A stretch of 64,000 nt of DNA from Prorocentrum cordatum. Its lineage: Eukaryota; Sar; Dinophyceae; Prorocentrales; Prorocentraceae. Positions within the stretch are counted from its first letter, which is position 1; each line of letters begins with the position of its first letter. Location of the stretch: positions 699,001 to 763,000 of the forward strand of contig CAUYUJ010015294.1 of assembly GCA_963575745.1 (NCBI GenBank), read 5' to 3'. The notes below the pieces were generated by a model. That model saw nothing but the letters and a program-made list of their open reading frames with translations. It did not search any database and had not been told where the DNA came from. Below, piece by piece: positions 20,032-29,626 of this stretch. The translations under genes were made by a program, and so were the position numbers.

Positions 20032-22095
20032 ATGCTGTGCCGCCGGATCCTCCGAGCTCTGACCAAGAGCCAGAATCAGAATTACTTCGAAGAAGAGGTC
20101 GTGAATTGTTTCTGTATGGCCGATACCCAGCAGCCACCTACTGAGCCGACTCCAGAGGAGGACGAGACATCAATGCCACCACTAGATGGCAAGGAGTCAC
20201 ACGACCTCACCAGCCACACAGTCAAGAAGCTCGAGAGCTACATCAGGCTGGTCCACACCCACCTGGGACATTTACCTCGAGCACATCTTCTACGCTACCT
20301 ACGAGACCGAGGTGCGAGACCTGAGGTGCTACGGTTGGCCAGAACCTTCAAGTGCGACATCTGCGATGGTCACCGACCCCCGACGAAGCGGCCACCAGCT
20401 TCCTCAGCAGAGCAGCCTCAGAATGGTCACGAAGTTTTGTTCGACGCCTTTTCTTGGATCCGTCGCAGCACGAACACCAACGTGATGGCGCTAGCGATCC
20501 TCGACGCTGGCTCGGACATACTCTACGTGCGGCTTATCGACGAGAAAGCGGTCCCAGGGACCTGCCGACAAGTTCGTGCGGGCGACCTTCGACACATCTT
20601 TGCTACGAAGTGGTTGCCTTGGATGGGACGGCCGAAGGTCATGCGCTATGATCCAGCCGGGAGCGCCATCTCCGACAAGTTCCGCGAGTGGATCGAGAGC
20701 CAGGGAGTCTACTGCCTCCCATGCGTTGCCGACGCCCACTGGCAGATCGGCAAGATCGAACGAGCCATCGAAGCTTTCAAGGAGGCCCTGGACGCCTTCG
20801 ACGAGATGATCTCTGAAGTTCCCACGAGCGAGATGTTCGCACCACAGACAGCAACCAGGAACGACCTGATCAAGATCGACGGTTTCAGTCCGCTGCAGCG
20901 CTATGCGGGACGGACACCCGCTGGCACCACGGTCAACCTCTTCGACGAGCCGACCAACCTGCCGCTCATCAGCGCCGAGCTGCAGGATGGCACCTTCAGC
21001 AGGGACGTTCAAGTACGACGGATGGCACGGCTAGCTCACATCCAGACGGAGAACTCCGACCGAGTCAAGCGCGCGGAGGCCGCAAGATTCAGATCGTTCA
21101 AGAAGTACGAGACGGGCGACCTGGCATTCGTCTACCGACGGCTCCCACCAGGAGCCTGGCGCAAGAAAGGACAACCCCGATCCATGCCAGGACGAGGCCG
21201 CTGGTATGGACCTGGACGAGTACTCTGCCATGAGCCTGCAAGCTCAGGACATCGACCTGGTCTGCCCAGGACGGTGGTCAACACCACGCTAGCTGGACGA
21301 CTCTACCGAGTTGCTCCCGAACAACTTCGGCCCGCCACACCTTCCGAGGAGGCAATGGCGTCGCTACGCTCGCGCCGCGAGCAGCCTGGAACATGGACCT
21401 TCGGCGACGTCCAGAAGCAGCTCGACACGAACGAGGTGATCGACCTGTCGAACGAGTCCCCACCCACTGGTGAGGACCTTGCCGCTGACGACGGGGAGTC
21501 GGTCAGCGCCCGCACCTTCGAGAATAACGCAAGCGGATCCTGGGCCATCCCTGAAGACGAGGACCTACCTGTTCCACGAGGAGATCCTCGGAGCTTGGAC
21601 CCAGGCGGTGGCGGAGGCGGTGGGCCCCATCAGCCCAGCCAGGCCTCGAGGAACGACCACTCCCAGGCCCGCGACCGCCAAGGCGACTACGGAGGAAGTG
21701 CAATCCCTGGGATAAGGCTACCGAGGCCCAGGAACCTCTCATCCAGCCAGCAACACCAGAAGCTCCACCAGGTATTCCACAGACTGAAGACCACGAAGCT
21801 GGGCAGCCAGCCGAAGCCGAACCGACTGCAGAAGATGAAATCATCATGGAGGCTCCTCCAGATGACGATCAAGAACCCCCCGCGACTCAGCAACCTCTTG
21901 CCGCGGACACGGACGATGAGTTGGACGAGACGACGGCGCCGAACGACAATGACAAGCGTCGGCTACGATCGCCAGGATCTACGGAGCCCCCGATCAAGAA
22001 GCAGCGGATCAACTTGGCGACCCAGGAGGACTATTCCTACTACCTGCAGGAGGGTAACTTCTACGGGGGTACGCCTACAGCGTCCAGGCGTATGA
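20032..22095 (+). pseudogene. Integrase segment of element 2
   Basis: Frame 1, continuous with the preceding segment apart from the UAG at 20008-20010. HHCC finger at HTHLGH...CDIC (residues about 75-115), then the catalytic core: FDAFSW, MRYDPAGSA and DAHWQIGKIERAIEAFK supply the D, D and E. A basic C-terminal region follows, with GRWYGPGRVL and an SH3-like strand pattern. Beyond about 21700 the credible frame changes, and an acidic linker (near EAPPDDDQEP, 21846 on) continues in another frame. It would insert the cDNA into the genome. The last 100 or so codons of this frame are shadow sequence. Confidence 0.75.
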
Positions 22096-22123
22096 CGAGG
22101 TCAAGGAGGACGACGAGCTCATC

Positions 22124-22717
22124 GTGCTGGACATCCCTGTCAACAACGAGCACACGTTCATGGCTTACATGGACGACCCCAGCAACTTCGTGGCATCGCA
22201 GGCCCGGAAGGGCCGAGTCGAAGTCTCATTCAAGAAGGCGACCCCAGAGGAGAAGAAGCTGCTACTCGAGGCACAGCAGAAGGAGTGCACCTCCGTCCTC
22301 AGCACGAAGGCCGTCAGGATCCTCAGCCGACAGGGGATCGGCCCAGCGCGTCTGTTGGGCTGCCGTTTGGTGCTGACCTGGAAGAAGGATGACAAGGGCA
22401 ACGTGCTCAGGGGCAAGGCCAGATTGGTCGTGCTCGGTTTCAGCGACCCCGACCTGCTTCATTTACGGACGGAGTCTCCAGTTGCATCGCGACGGGCACG
22501 TCAACTTCTACTGGCCATGGCAGCGAGACACAAGTGGAAACTGGAGAAGGCCGATGCCGTTACTGCCTTCCTCCGGGGAGAAACGGACGAGGAGAAGCGG
22601 AAGATCTACGCGGACCCCCCTAAGGACGTATGTCAGGCCTTCGGCATGAAAGACGACGAGGTCCTGCAGTTTCTCAAGCCGATGTACGGGTTCGCACATG
22701 CTCCTCGCAAGTGGTGA
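22124..22717 (+). pseudogene. Reverse transcriptase, N-terminal part, element 2
   Basis: Frame 2, entered from the acidic linker through a G5 run near 22065. It has GKARLVVLGFSDPD and EKADAVTAFLRGE, the second carrying the first catalytic Asp of copia RT (family RVT_2). It ends at UGA directly after HAPRKW, where the protein should continue into a WTHF-like segment; loss of one G at about 22715 accounts for the break, and the RT goes on in frame 1. Confidence 0.8.
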
Positions 22718-24069
22718 CTCATTTCAAAGAAACGCTCAAGATGCTGCAGCTGGAAGTGATACAGTGCGAGCCATGCGTATGGGCCATCCGAGACAGCACT
22801 AAGCTGGTCGGCATGGTCATCCTACACGTTGACGACATGATGATTGCCGGCGATCATACTCACGCGGGCTTTCTCAAGAAGCGACAAGGGATCCAACAAG
22901 CATTCGAGTGGACCCCCTGGGAAAGCCGAGCATTCGTGCAGTGCGGTATCAGCATCCGTCAGAACGAGGATTTCATTTGCAGTCTCGCACATGACAGCTA
23001 CAGCCTGAACGTGGAGCCCATCAAGATACGACGTGGACGGAAACCTACAGACGGAGTCTCGGACAAAGAGAGATCAGACCTACGAGGGCGACTTGGTACA
23101 GTCGGCTGGCGAGCTCAACAGTCCGCCCCGTGGCTAAGTGCTGAAGTCTCTCTACTTCAAGCGGAGGTACCTACGGCTACGGTCTCGACCATCCAGAAGA
23201 TCAACAAGCTCATCCGCACCATGAACGATATTGCCGACGTGGTCATGCTCATCCCAGCCATTGAGCATATCGCTGTGGTTGGCTGGGGCGATGCAGCCTG
23301 GGCTGCCCGTATCACTGGCGAGTCCCAGGGTGGCGAGATGATCGTGTTGGCCCCACTGTCTTTCCTGAGCGGCTCGACAGAGACGGCGGCACCTATCTCA
23401 TGGAGATCGTGCAAACTACCGCGGGTCGCCAGAAGCAGTACGAGTGCTGAGGTTCCGATGATGACAGAGACCCTAGACGAGATCAGCTATGTGCGCCTGT
23501 TCATCTATGAGTTGGAGTGCGGCCAAGTGGACTACACGAACAAGCAGCACGTGAACGACGCCATCTCATCCTGCGCTGGCGTGCTAGTCACAGACGGCAA
23601 GTCGGGCTACGGCGCTATCGAGAAGAGTGAGTCGGCTGGTCTTGGACTACGCGACAAACGTACTGGCATCGAGTGTCTAGGCATTCGACAGCAGAATGAG
23701 TAGACAGCCCTCCAGATACGTTGGGTTCACAGCGACGCTATGCTCGCCGACGGTCTCACTAAGGATCGTGCCGCCAAGGTCTTGCTGGAGTTCTTCAGGA
23801 CAGGTCAGCGCTGGAAGTTCGTGGACGACCCTCTACACCGCAGTGCCAGAAAACGCAAGACCGAGGGCATGGACAAGCTCGACCACGGCAAGCCGCTGTC
23901 CACCGACGATGACAATGCTATGCTGGAGGCTCTCATCTACTACGCCCGCGACAACCCCGACGAGCAGGACAGCCCTGCGGGAGATGCAGCCCTGTGGGGC
24001 CCAGTGAGGAAGCTCACGCGCTGTGTTTTCTGTGAATTCAGCCGCCAGCGGCAGGCCTCGATGCCGTAA
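22718..24069 (+). pseudogene. Reverse transcriptase C-terminal part and RNase H, element 2
   Basis: Frame 1 (open from 22630). VGMVILHVDDMMIAG is the RT HVDD box. RNase H follows, with VGWGDAAWAAR, SSTSAEVPMMTETL and TDGKSGYGAIEK for the acidic residues. A UAG at 23701-23703 interrupts it, and the same frame resumes with QIRWVHSDAMLADGLTK, the standard end of copia RNase H, running to UAA near 24069. The UAG lies in the middle of a domain, so it is a nonsense mutation and not a signal. Confidence 0.82.
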
Positions 24070-24092
24070 CATCGATCTTTAGCTTTTGGGTA

Positions 24093-24621
24093 TGCAATTC
24101 ACAGCCCAGAGCCTGCCTATCTAGAGCCTACTTATCACAGATGGCCCCTAGAGGCCGAGCGTGACATATGTATAGGATCAGACTCCACAGGGGCCTCTTT
24201 TATGTATCCCTGCGTATCCCGGCGAATCGGGCCCCCTTTAGCCTCCAGGTTGCAGCCAGCCTTGCTTAGTAGGCCCTCCGAGATCCTCCGAGATCCTCCG
24301 AGATCCCCGTTATAATATCCCAGAACACGTTCATCCGAAACCGTTCTGGCTCAAGCCTTTGCAGCGTCACAGCGACGCTGGACTGACTGGTGTGCGTCTG
24401 GGAGACGCAGAGCAGAGAACTGCCCGCCAATACAGATCCAGTTCATCACAATCGTGCGACCAGAGTTGCACTGACACTGCCCCAGATTCCCCAATATCAA
24501 CGACCTCATACACATCATCGAGAGAGACGAGAGATTAGTATTCTGGTTTGATATCTTGTGAGAAGGGAGATCAGTGTTCTGGATTGTATCAGGGCAGTGG
24601 TCTATCAGCGGGACCATTGCA
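24093..24621 (+). repeat. 3' LTR of element 2
   Basis: 529-bp copy of 15158-15686, including the spliced-leader-like stretch at 24335-24355 and the CCTCCGAGAT triple repeat. AAGAG follows immediately. Confidence 0.93.
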
Positions 24622-25170
24622 AAGAGAGGCCCAAGATGGAGACCACGAACCGAAAATCCGAGCCTTCCGCTCCAAGAGGCCTGCTGGACGCCCCAGGAGG
24701 CTCCTAAGAGGCCCCAACAAGCGACAAAGGGCCCGAAAGAGACCCCAAGAGGCTCGAAAGAGACTCCCGAGAGTCTCCAAGAACACCCTCGAGAGGCATC
24801 CCACGAGATCCCAATGAACGTCCACGAAGCCTCAGAGCGCCAAAACCATTGATTGCCCTTGGGTTTTGCAAGGTTGTTTGCCTCCTCGCCTTTTCGCCTC
24901 TCCGACGCTCCAAGACTGCCCAAGAAGCCTCCAAGACCACTCCAAGACGGCCTAAGAGGCCTCCAAGAGAGCCCCAAGACCGCCCAAGAGGACCCCACGA
25001 CAGCCCAAGAGGCGCCTAAGACGGTCCAAGAGGACCCCAAAAGGGGCCCAAGAGGGGCCCAACATGGAGACAAAAAGCCTCCAGGACCACCCCAAGACGG
25101 CCCAAGAAACCTCCAAGAGAGCCCCGGGACTGCCCATGAGAGCCCCACGACAGCCGTGCACCAAAACGGG
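24622..25170. repeat. AAGACGGCCCAAGAGG repeat family, right of element 2
   Basis: 24627-24838 matches 14857-15070, and 24854 onward matches 14660 onward, so the same unit of about 400 bp lies on both sides of element 2. No gene is present. Confidence 0.8.
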
Positions 25171-25834
25171 CCGGCGGAATGAGCGAAGCGATTAGATAAG
25201 CAGCTTTACCCCAGGCCCCAGTAGCAGCGCCCGCATGGCGGCCCCGCCCCATTTCGGCACATCCTTCACACGCTTCACGGCCCCAGAAGGAGATCATCCG
25301 AAGGCGAAACCCACAACGACGGTGCCCACAACTGCATATGCTTGGGCCCTTCGCCCAGATGATGTATTTGTTTGGGGTTCTCGCTTTCCTGAGCTTCTGA
25401 TGTCCCCAGACGGCCCAAGAGGACCCCGAGCGGGCTGAAGAGGCCCCAAAGTAGACCCGAAGCAAGCTGCACCAGACAACCCCGAGACGGCCGAGGAGGC
25501 CCCCAAGAGGGTCCCAAAAAGGCCCAAGAGGGCTCCAAGACGACCAAAGAGGCGCACAGGACTGCCCAAGAGGGCCCCAAAACGGTTTCACGAAAGGCCC
25601 AAGAGAGGGAACACGAACGGACCATTCGAGCCGTCCGCCCCCAGAGGCCCGCAGGAGCCCCCCAGAAGGCCAAAAGAGGCCCCAAGACTGGCCAAATGAC
25701 TTCTATGAGTCGCCCCGAAAAAGTGAAGACGAACGATGACACATGTGACGGCGCTCCTCCGCCTCCTCCTGCTCCTGCTCCTGCTCCTCCTCCTGCTCCT
25801 CCTCCTCCTCCTCCTCCTCCGTCTCATCATCATC

Positions 25835-25865
<31 letters not shown>

Positions 25866-25876
25866 GCATCATCAGC
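25171..25876. other. Repeat-rich flank ending in a (TCC)n(ATC)n microsatellite
   Basis: 25171-25400 has copies of phrases from the 13.7-14.3 kb array (cgcatggcggccccgcccca). 25400-25690 has more AAGAGG-type repeats. 25748-25876 is a compound microsatellite, (CTCCTG)n, (TCC)n, then (ATC)n, which is cut by element 3 and resumes at 48953. I see no gene. Confidence 0.75.
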
Positions 25877-26215
25877 CTTTCCTCTGAGGATCGGGGTAAG
25901 ATGACAAAGGAATTAAGATCTCATGTTCACTCTGCTCAGGGAGAGAGGGGACGGGATGATACATTGATAAGACAAGTATCCGCTAAGCAAGACTACTCTA
26001 TCAGGAATGTGAAGGGAGGAGGTCGGCCGAGGACGGACGACGACGAGCCGCCCGCGCGCCCCAGCGCACTCCTTTTCTCTCCTGCAAGCCGAAGTTGGCT
26101 TGCTCGAGCAGTCATACAGCTGCGGAACGCAGCAGTCAGTTCCAGCGGACAGTGCAATGCATGCAAACTAAGTTATGTCTTAATTGATTATGAGGCGGAG
26201 AGGAGCATATTTACT
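25877..26215 (-). repeat. 3' LTR of element 3
   Basis: 339-bp repeat of 48614-48952, about 96% identical. On the coding strand it begins AGTAAATATG, lacking the usual TG/CA ends. It is preceded by the tract GGGGGG (plus strand C6 at 26216-26221), a good candidate polypurine primer for plus-strand synthesis. Confidence 0.88.
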
Positions 26216-26684
26216 CCCCCCGCGGCGGGCCGCGTAGAGCCCATCCAGCCACAGCACCCCCGGCCTGTACATTTGTACAACCACCGGAGCCAACCCGAAA
26301 AAGTGTTTACAGCTCAACGGTGGCTGCCAGGGGGCCAAGGGCCGAAGAGGCTCGACGTTTCCCACCATTGTGATAAATAAATTCTCTCCGCTGGACCGGC
26401 TTAGCCGACCAGTAGAGATGTCCGCGCCCAACGCGCGTTCCGCGTGTGGGCAAATTGTTTTGCACGCGCCTGCTGCGACTGAGTCACGCGGGCGAAACTC
26501 AGTTCAGGTCCTTCCACGGACTGTGCTCGATCTCTCGTCTGGGCGGCGCCGGAGGCGGCGGGTTTGAAGTCGCCGATCCCCCCGTCTGTACGTCTACGCC
26601 ACGAGGCGTGCGAGACCGCCCTCTTTCTCTGTCAGTGTCGCTCATAGGTGCCGTCCCTCTCGGCGGGAAGTGGTGGTCATGCTC
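26216..26684 (-). other. 3' untranslated internal region of element 3
   Basis: No supported coding frame. It holds the G6 polypurine tract beside the LTR and two members of the hairpin family (26391-26412 and 26475-26489). The rest is unremarkable. Confidence 0.6.
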
Positions 26685-27137
26685 CTATTTTGATAGCTGG
26701 CGCCAATAATTCAGAGTGTACCACCCCTCGTTGGTAAGCCACGTGGCCCTGTTACGGTGGATGTAGTGCCCGACGAGGGTTCCGTTCACGTAACGCGGGT
26801 AGGACCTGGAAGGGTCGCGCTCGTAGCTGTGGCCTGCATCGCTGCTGGCAGCATCCGCGGCTGCCCCTGCGGCAGCGTCAGTGGCAGCGCCGGCAGCAGC
26901 ATCCATGTCAGCGCTAGCGGCAGCATCCATGGCAGCATCGCGCGCGCGTGATTCCGACCGATTCCCCATGTTGGGATGTTGAAGGTTTGTCTCCCTGGTC
27001 GTCACGGCTGAGCCGGCGACTGAACGGGGGGATCCAGTAGCTTCTTCGGATACCTGAGCGTCTGAGATGCCAGGTCGAAGAGGCGGCGGGCGCGACAGAG
27101 GTCTGGCCTTTGGTCCAGCTGGCGCATGTGGCCCCAC
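26685..27137 (-). CDS. Element 3 last ORF, Ala/Asp-repeat protein
   Basis: 150 codons, not recognised. The middle (about residues 70-105) is an imperfect Ala/Asp repeat (AAMDAAASADMDAAAGAATD). The C-terminal 45 residues are less repetitive and contain RYVNGTLVGHYIHRNRATWL. It is in the same frame as the ORF upstream, which stops ten bases before it begins, so the two may once have been one protein. Function unknown. Confidence 0.5.
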   Translation of the reverse strand: MGPHAPAGPKARPLSRPPPLRPGISDAQVSEEATGSPRSVAGSAVTTRETNLQHPNMGNRSESRARDAAMDAAASADMDAAAGAATDAAAGAAADAASSDAGHSYERDPSRSYPRYVNGTLVGHYIHRNRATWLTNEGWYTLNYWRQLSK

Positions 27138-27146
27138 GATTTCGGC

Positions 27147-28649
27147 TTAGCCGTCGTGTTCAGGATCATTATTCCTACGATCGTTCATAAATTGTATTAT
27201 ACTTCTGGCAGCAGTTGCTGCAGCGGCACCATATATTCCGAATGCAGTGCGGAAAGGTCCATCTTCTTTGTCCTGGAGATCGGCACCAGGGTCAGGATAC
27301 TTATCCTGTAGCCAAGAAATGGCGTCCTGTATTAGAGCACCGTGGCAACGGACGTCCTTCTGTACTCTCCTGCCCATCTTGTGAGCCCACCTTTCTATAA
27401 TGTCGCCTGTCTTAACAGCCGCACGAATGCGGCAGTCCAAGGCATATTCGTCGGTCCGTTTCTTTGAATCAATTTCGTTTGTGCTCACCATTTCGGGGCG
27501 AATGATTCGCCCCGGGTAGCCGATAAAGTGATCTTCTGATATGGAATAGCTGATTATCTCACGAACAATTGCGAAAATCCTTATGAGCCGAAGGCCCAGC
27601 TGCATATGTTGCACTGGTACTAACCAATTGTCATGTACTATGGTCTGGATGATCTCCGGGATCGCGTATTCTGCCGTGCCGGTCAGGGTAACCCTGCCGG
27701 GGTTAGTAGGATTAAATCCCGTGTGTTCTATTATGTCATGGGCAGCAATTGCTCGAACTTCTCTGCCGAACAATGTTATTTTGATCAAAGGGTCATCATG
27801 GTGAGAGTATACGTGTCCCTCAGAATGGTCAAGAGTGAAAAATCCATCAGTTATCAACGCGGCCTTAGGCCCGCTGATCGCTTTGAGATCCAGATCCATT
27901 TGTGATAGTTCGCGTGTCATCGCGGCTGCGCCAGTGGCATGTCGCAATACGGGGATAATAAGGCGATGGTCCCGACACATGCTAATCCGTCTTGAAACAG
28001 ACTGAGAACTGCGAGTAGGCCTCGCCCTAAAATTGTTCTCCCAGGCGACTGGTAACCTCGCAGGAGGGTTGGCGTTGTCGGCGTTGTTTCCATTCCCCTC
28101 AGGCAATACGCCGAACCAAGATCTGCCAAACTCTACCGCGTCATCTATTGCAGCAAGTGTAGGAACGAAGATGTCGGCTCTAGTCGTGTTGTCGAACCAT
28201 CTTTCCCAGCCGATTCGAGGAGTGACTAAGTCATCCTCTTCATCAGGCCAGTGAAATGCCTGTAAGGCTGGGCAGGATCTCGGGCGAGCGTATTGGTCAA
28301 ACTCAGTTGCCCACAATCTCGGCCACCATTTATTAATGGACGGGGTTTGCCTCCTTACGTTTTTGGCCGAATGTTCAAGCCACGATATAAATCTCCTGAC
28401 CAGAGGCTTCAAATATTGGAAGAAAGGAGCATGTCGCGCCGGAGGCTGAGCCTCGACGTGCACTGGGGTCCAAGCTGGAAAATTTCCAGGCTGTTGCCAA
28501 ATATCGTGCCAGCGGCCGCCATTGTAGCAAAGTGCCCGGAGGCCCATTTTCGCTCCTGCTGGTTGTTGTTGTTGACGCTTTTCGTAACATTGGCAGAAGC
28601 TCTCCCTTGTCTCTTTATCCGCGCTTCCATATATTCGTGGCGATTCCAT
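27147..28649 (-). CDS. Element 3 large accessory ORF, unknown function
   Basis: 500 codons. The N-terminal 80 overlap the previous ORF in another frame, and the credible start of this coding stretch is near KMGLRALCYNGG. It has no motif I recognise. It is Trp- and His-rich (HWPDEEDDL, VYSHHDDPLIKIT) and has a helical C-terminal half with several Arg/Asp pairs. Codon use and amino-acid balance look genuinely coding. It belongs to the 3' accessory block of the 23-kb element and was probably joined to the preceding frame before a one-base change. Confidence 0.6.
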   Translation of the reverse strand: MESPRIYGSADKETRESFCQCYEKRQQQQPAGAKMGLRALCYNGGRWHDIWQQPGNFPAWTPVHVEAQPPARHAPFFQYLKPLVRRFISWLEHSAKNVRRQTPSINKWWPRLWATEFDQYARPRSCPALQAFHWPDEEDDLVTPRIGWERWFDNTTRADIFVPTLAAIDDAVEFGRSWFGVLPEGNGNNADNANPPARLPVAWENNFRARPTRSSQSVSRRISMCRDHRLIIPVLRHATGAAAMTRELSQMDLDLKAISGPKAALITDGFFTLDHSEGHVYSHHDDPLIKITLFGREVRAIAAHDIIEHTGFNPTNPGRVTLTGTAEYAIPEIIQTIVHDNWLVPVQHMQLGLRLIRIFAIVREIISYSISEDHFIGYPGRIIRPEMVSTNEIDSKKRTDEYALDCRIRAAVKTGDIIERWAHKMGRRVQKDVRCHGALIQDAISWLQDKYPDPGADLQDKEDGPFRTAFGIYGAAAATAARSIIQFMNDRRNNDPEHDG

Positions 28650-29626
28650 GACAGAGTTTCTTCATGGTCCACTGTTATGAAGATGCCAAGTGCCTCGAGG
28701 GACTGCGGGGTCATTCTGCGCTTCCATGTGCGGGTCATGTAATCGTGCGTGACCCTGTATTCATCTTTGACTGGACAATTGCAGACAGGACAGTTGGCAA
28801 AACCTGCCCGCACCCAGTAGTAACGGAAACAAGGGAATCTCCCATCATCATCCCACGGGATAGATATAATTCGATATTGGATCGCGGTCTCCAATATTGG
28901 CCTGTGGTTCCAATCAATGATTAGTCTCTCGTCTGTATTAACCCAAGCAATAACCGACTCATTGTCGAAGGTGACCTCGTACGAAGACGATTCGCGGTCG
29001 AAGAGTACCGTCCAGCGCATCTGATCTGCCTGTCTCACAAGGGAGACGGCTTTGTCGATGTCTGTGAATTTCGGCACCTCCCGGGACACCAAGGTCCCGT
29101 CTGGGCAAACTCTGTATGAGAAGCGGGTGAGCACTCTGCCGGTGGAAACAAGAATCATATCCCATTGCTCATGGTGATTGAGATTGGGGAGACGTGGCCA
29201 TAGGTGGTGTGTGTCGCCCGCGTGCCAAGTACCCACCGATGGCGGCTCCCCTTCCTGAGCTGGGTAATTCATAGGTACTAAAGCTCTTGGGATGAATGGC
29301 TGTCCATATCTCCGTTGGCTTAGCCACGGAGGAAAATCTGAGGGATTTGGCATATTTGGGCTATTGTGTGCCGGAAGCAAGCGCAACAATTCGTAATCTG
29401 CGGCGTAGCAAAGCCCAGAGTCTCTCTTCGGGAAGCGAACATGTCCACTCGTAGATTCCAAAAATGTCTGTAAGTCTGCACTATGGGGAAGAGATCCGTG
29501 ACTTCTGACTTGGCCAGGGTCGCACGGGACATACATTCTTTCGATTGAAGCAGCGAACGTTGAATGTCCCTGGCATGCCCTATAGAATATGGGTATTGGC
29601 ATCTCTCTTCCGTTATCCTCTTGCAA
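28409..29626 (-). pseudogene. C-terminal part of the Tpt1/KptA-like accessory protein, with a Cys/His cluster
   Basis: 405 codons in frame 1, continuing the protein that begins in frame 0 upstream. Its first residues include FYRACQGHSTF, the counterpart of the RAxQGHS signature of Tpt1/KptA RNA 2'-phosphotransferases. Downstream are a beta-rich region (VPKFTDIDKAVSLVRQADQM) and CPVCNCPVKDEYRVTHDYM, which could bind zinc. The last 80 codons overlap the next ORF, and the true frame there is uncertain. The frame change into this ORF coincides with the heptamer G GGA AAC (29647-29641). Confidence 0.5.

Larger units (their letters stand above)
15158..24621 (+). mobile_element. Ty1/copia LTR retrotransposon, partly decayed (element 2)
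   Basis: Two 529-bp direct repeats run TGCAATTC to CATTGCA and are flanked by the 5-bp duplication AAGAG (15153-15157 and 24622-24626). The LTRs differ at about 17 of 529 positions, roughly 3%. Order: LTR, primer-binding site, gag-protease, SAP-domain protein, methyltransferase-like block, integrase, RT, RNase H, LTR. Stops and frame changes interrupt the coding sequence, including a UAG inside a clearly continuous RNase H tail (23701-23703), so this copy is probably inactive. Confidence 0.93.

Noticed and set aside
23701-23703. UAG in element 2 RNase H as a readthrough site
   Set aside because: It lies in the middle of the RNase H domain, where a regulated stop would make no sense; a nonsense mutation is more likely.
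28409-28649. A slippery heptamer at the third -1 frame change in element 3
   Set aside because: I examined the overlap on the coding strand and found no X XXY YYZ sequence in the right phase.
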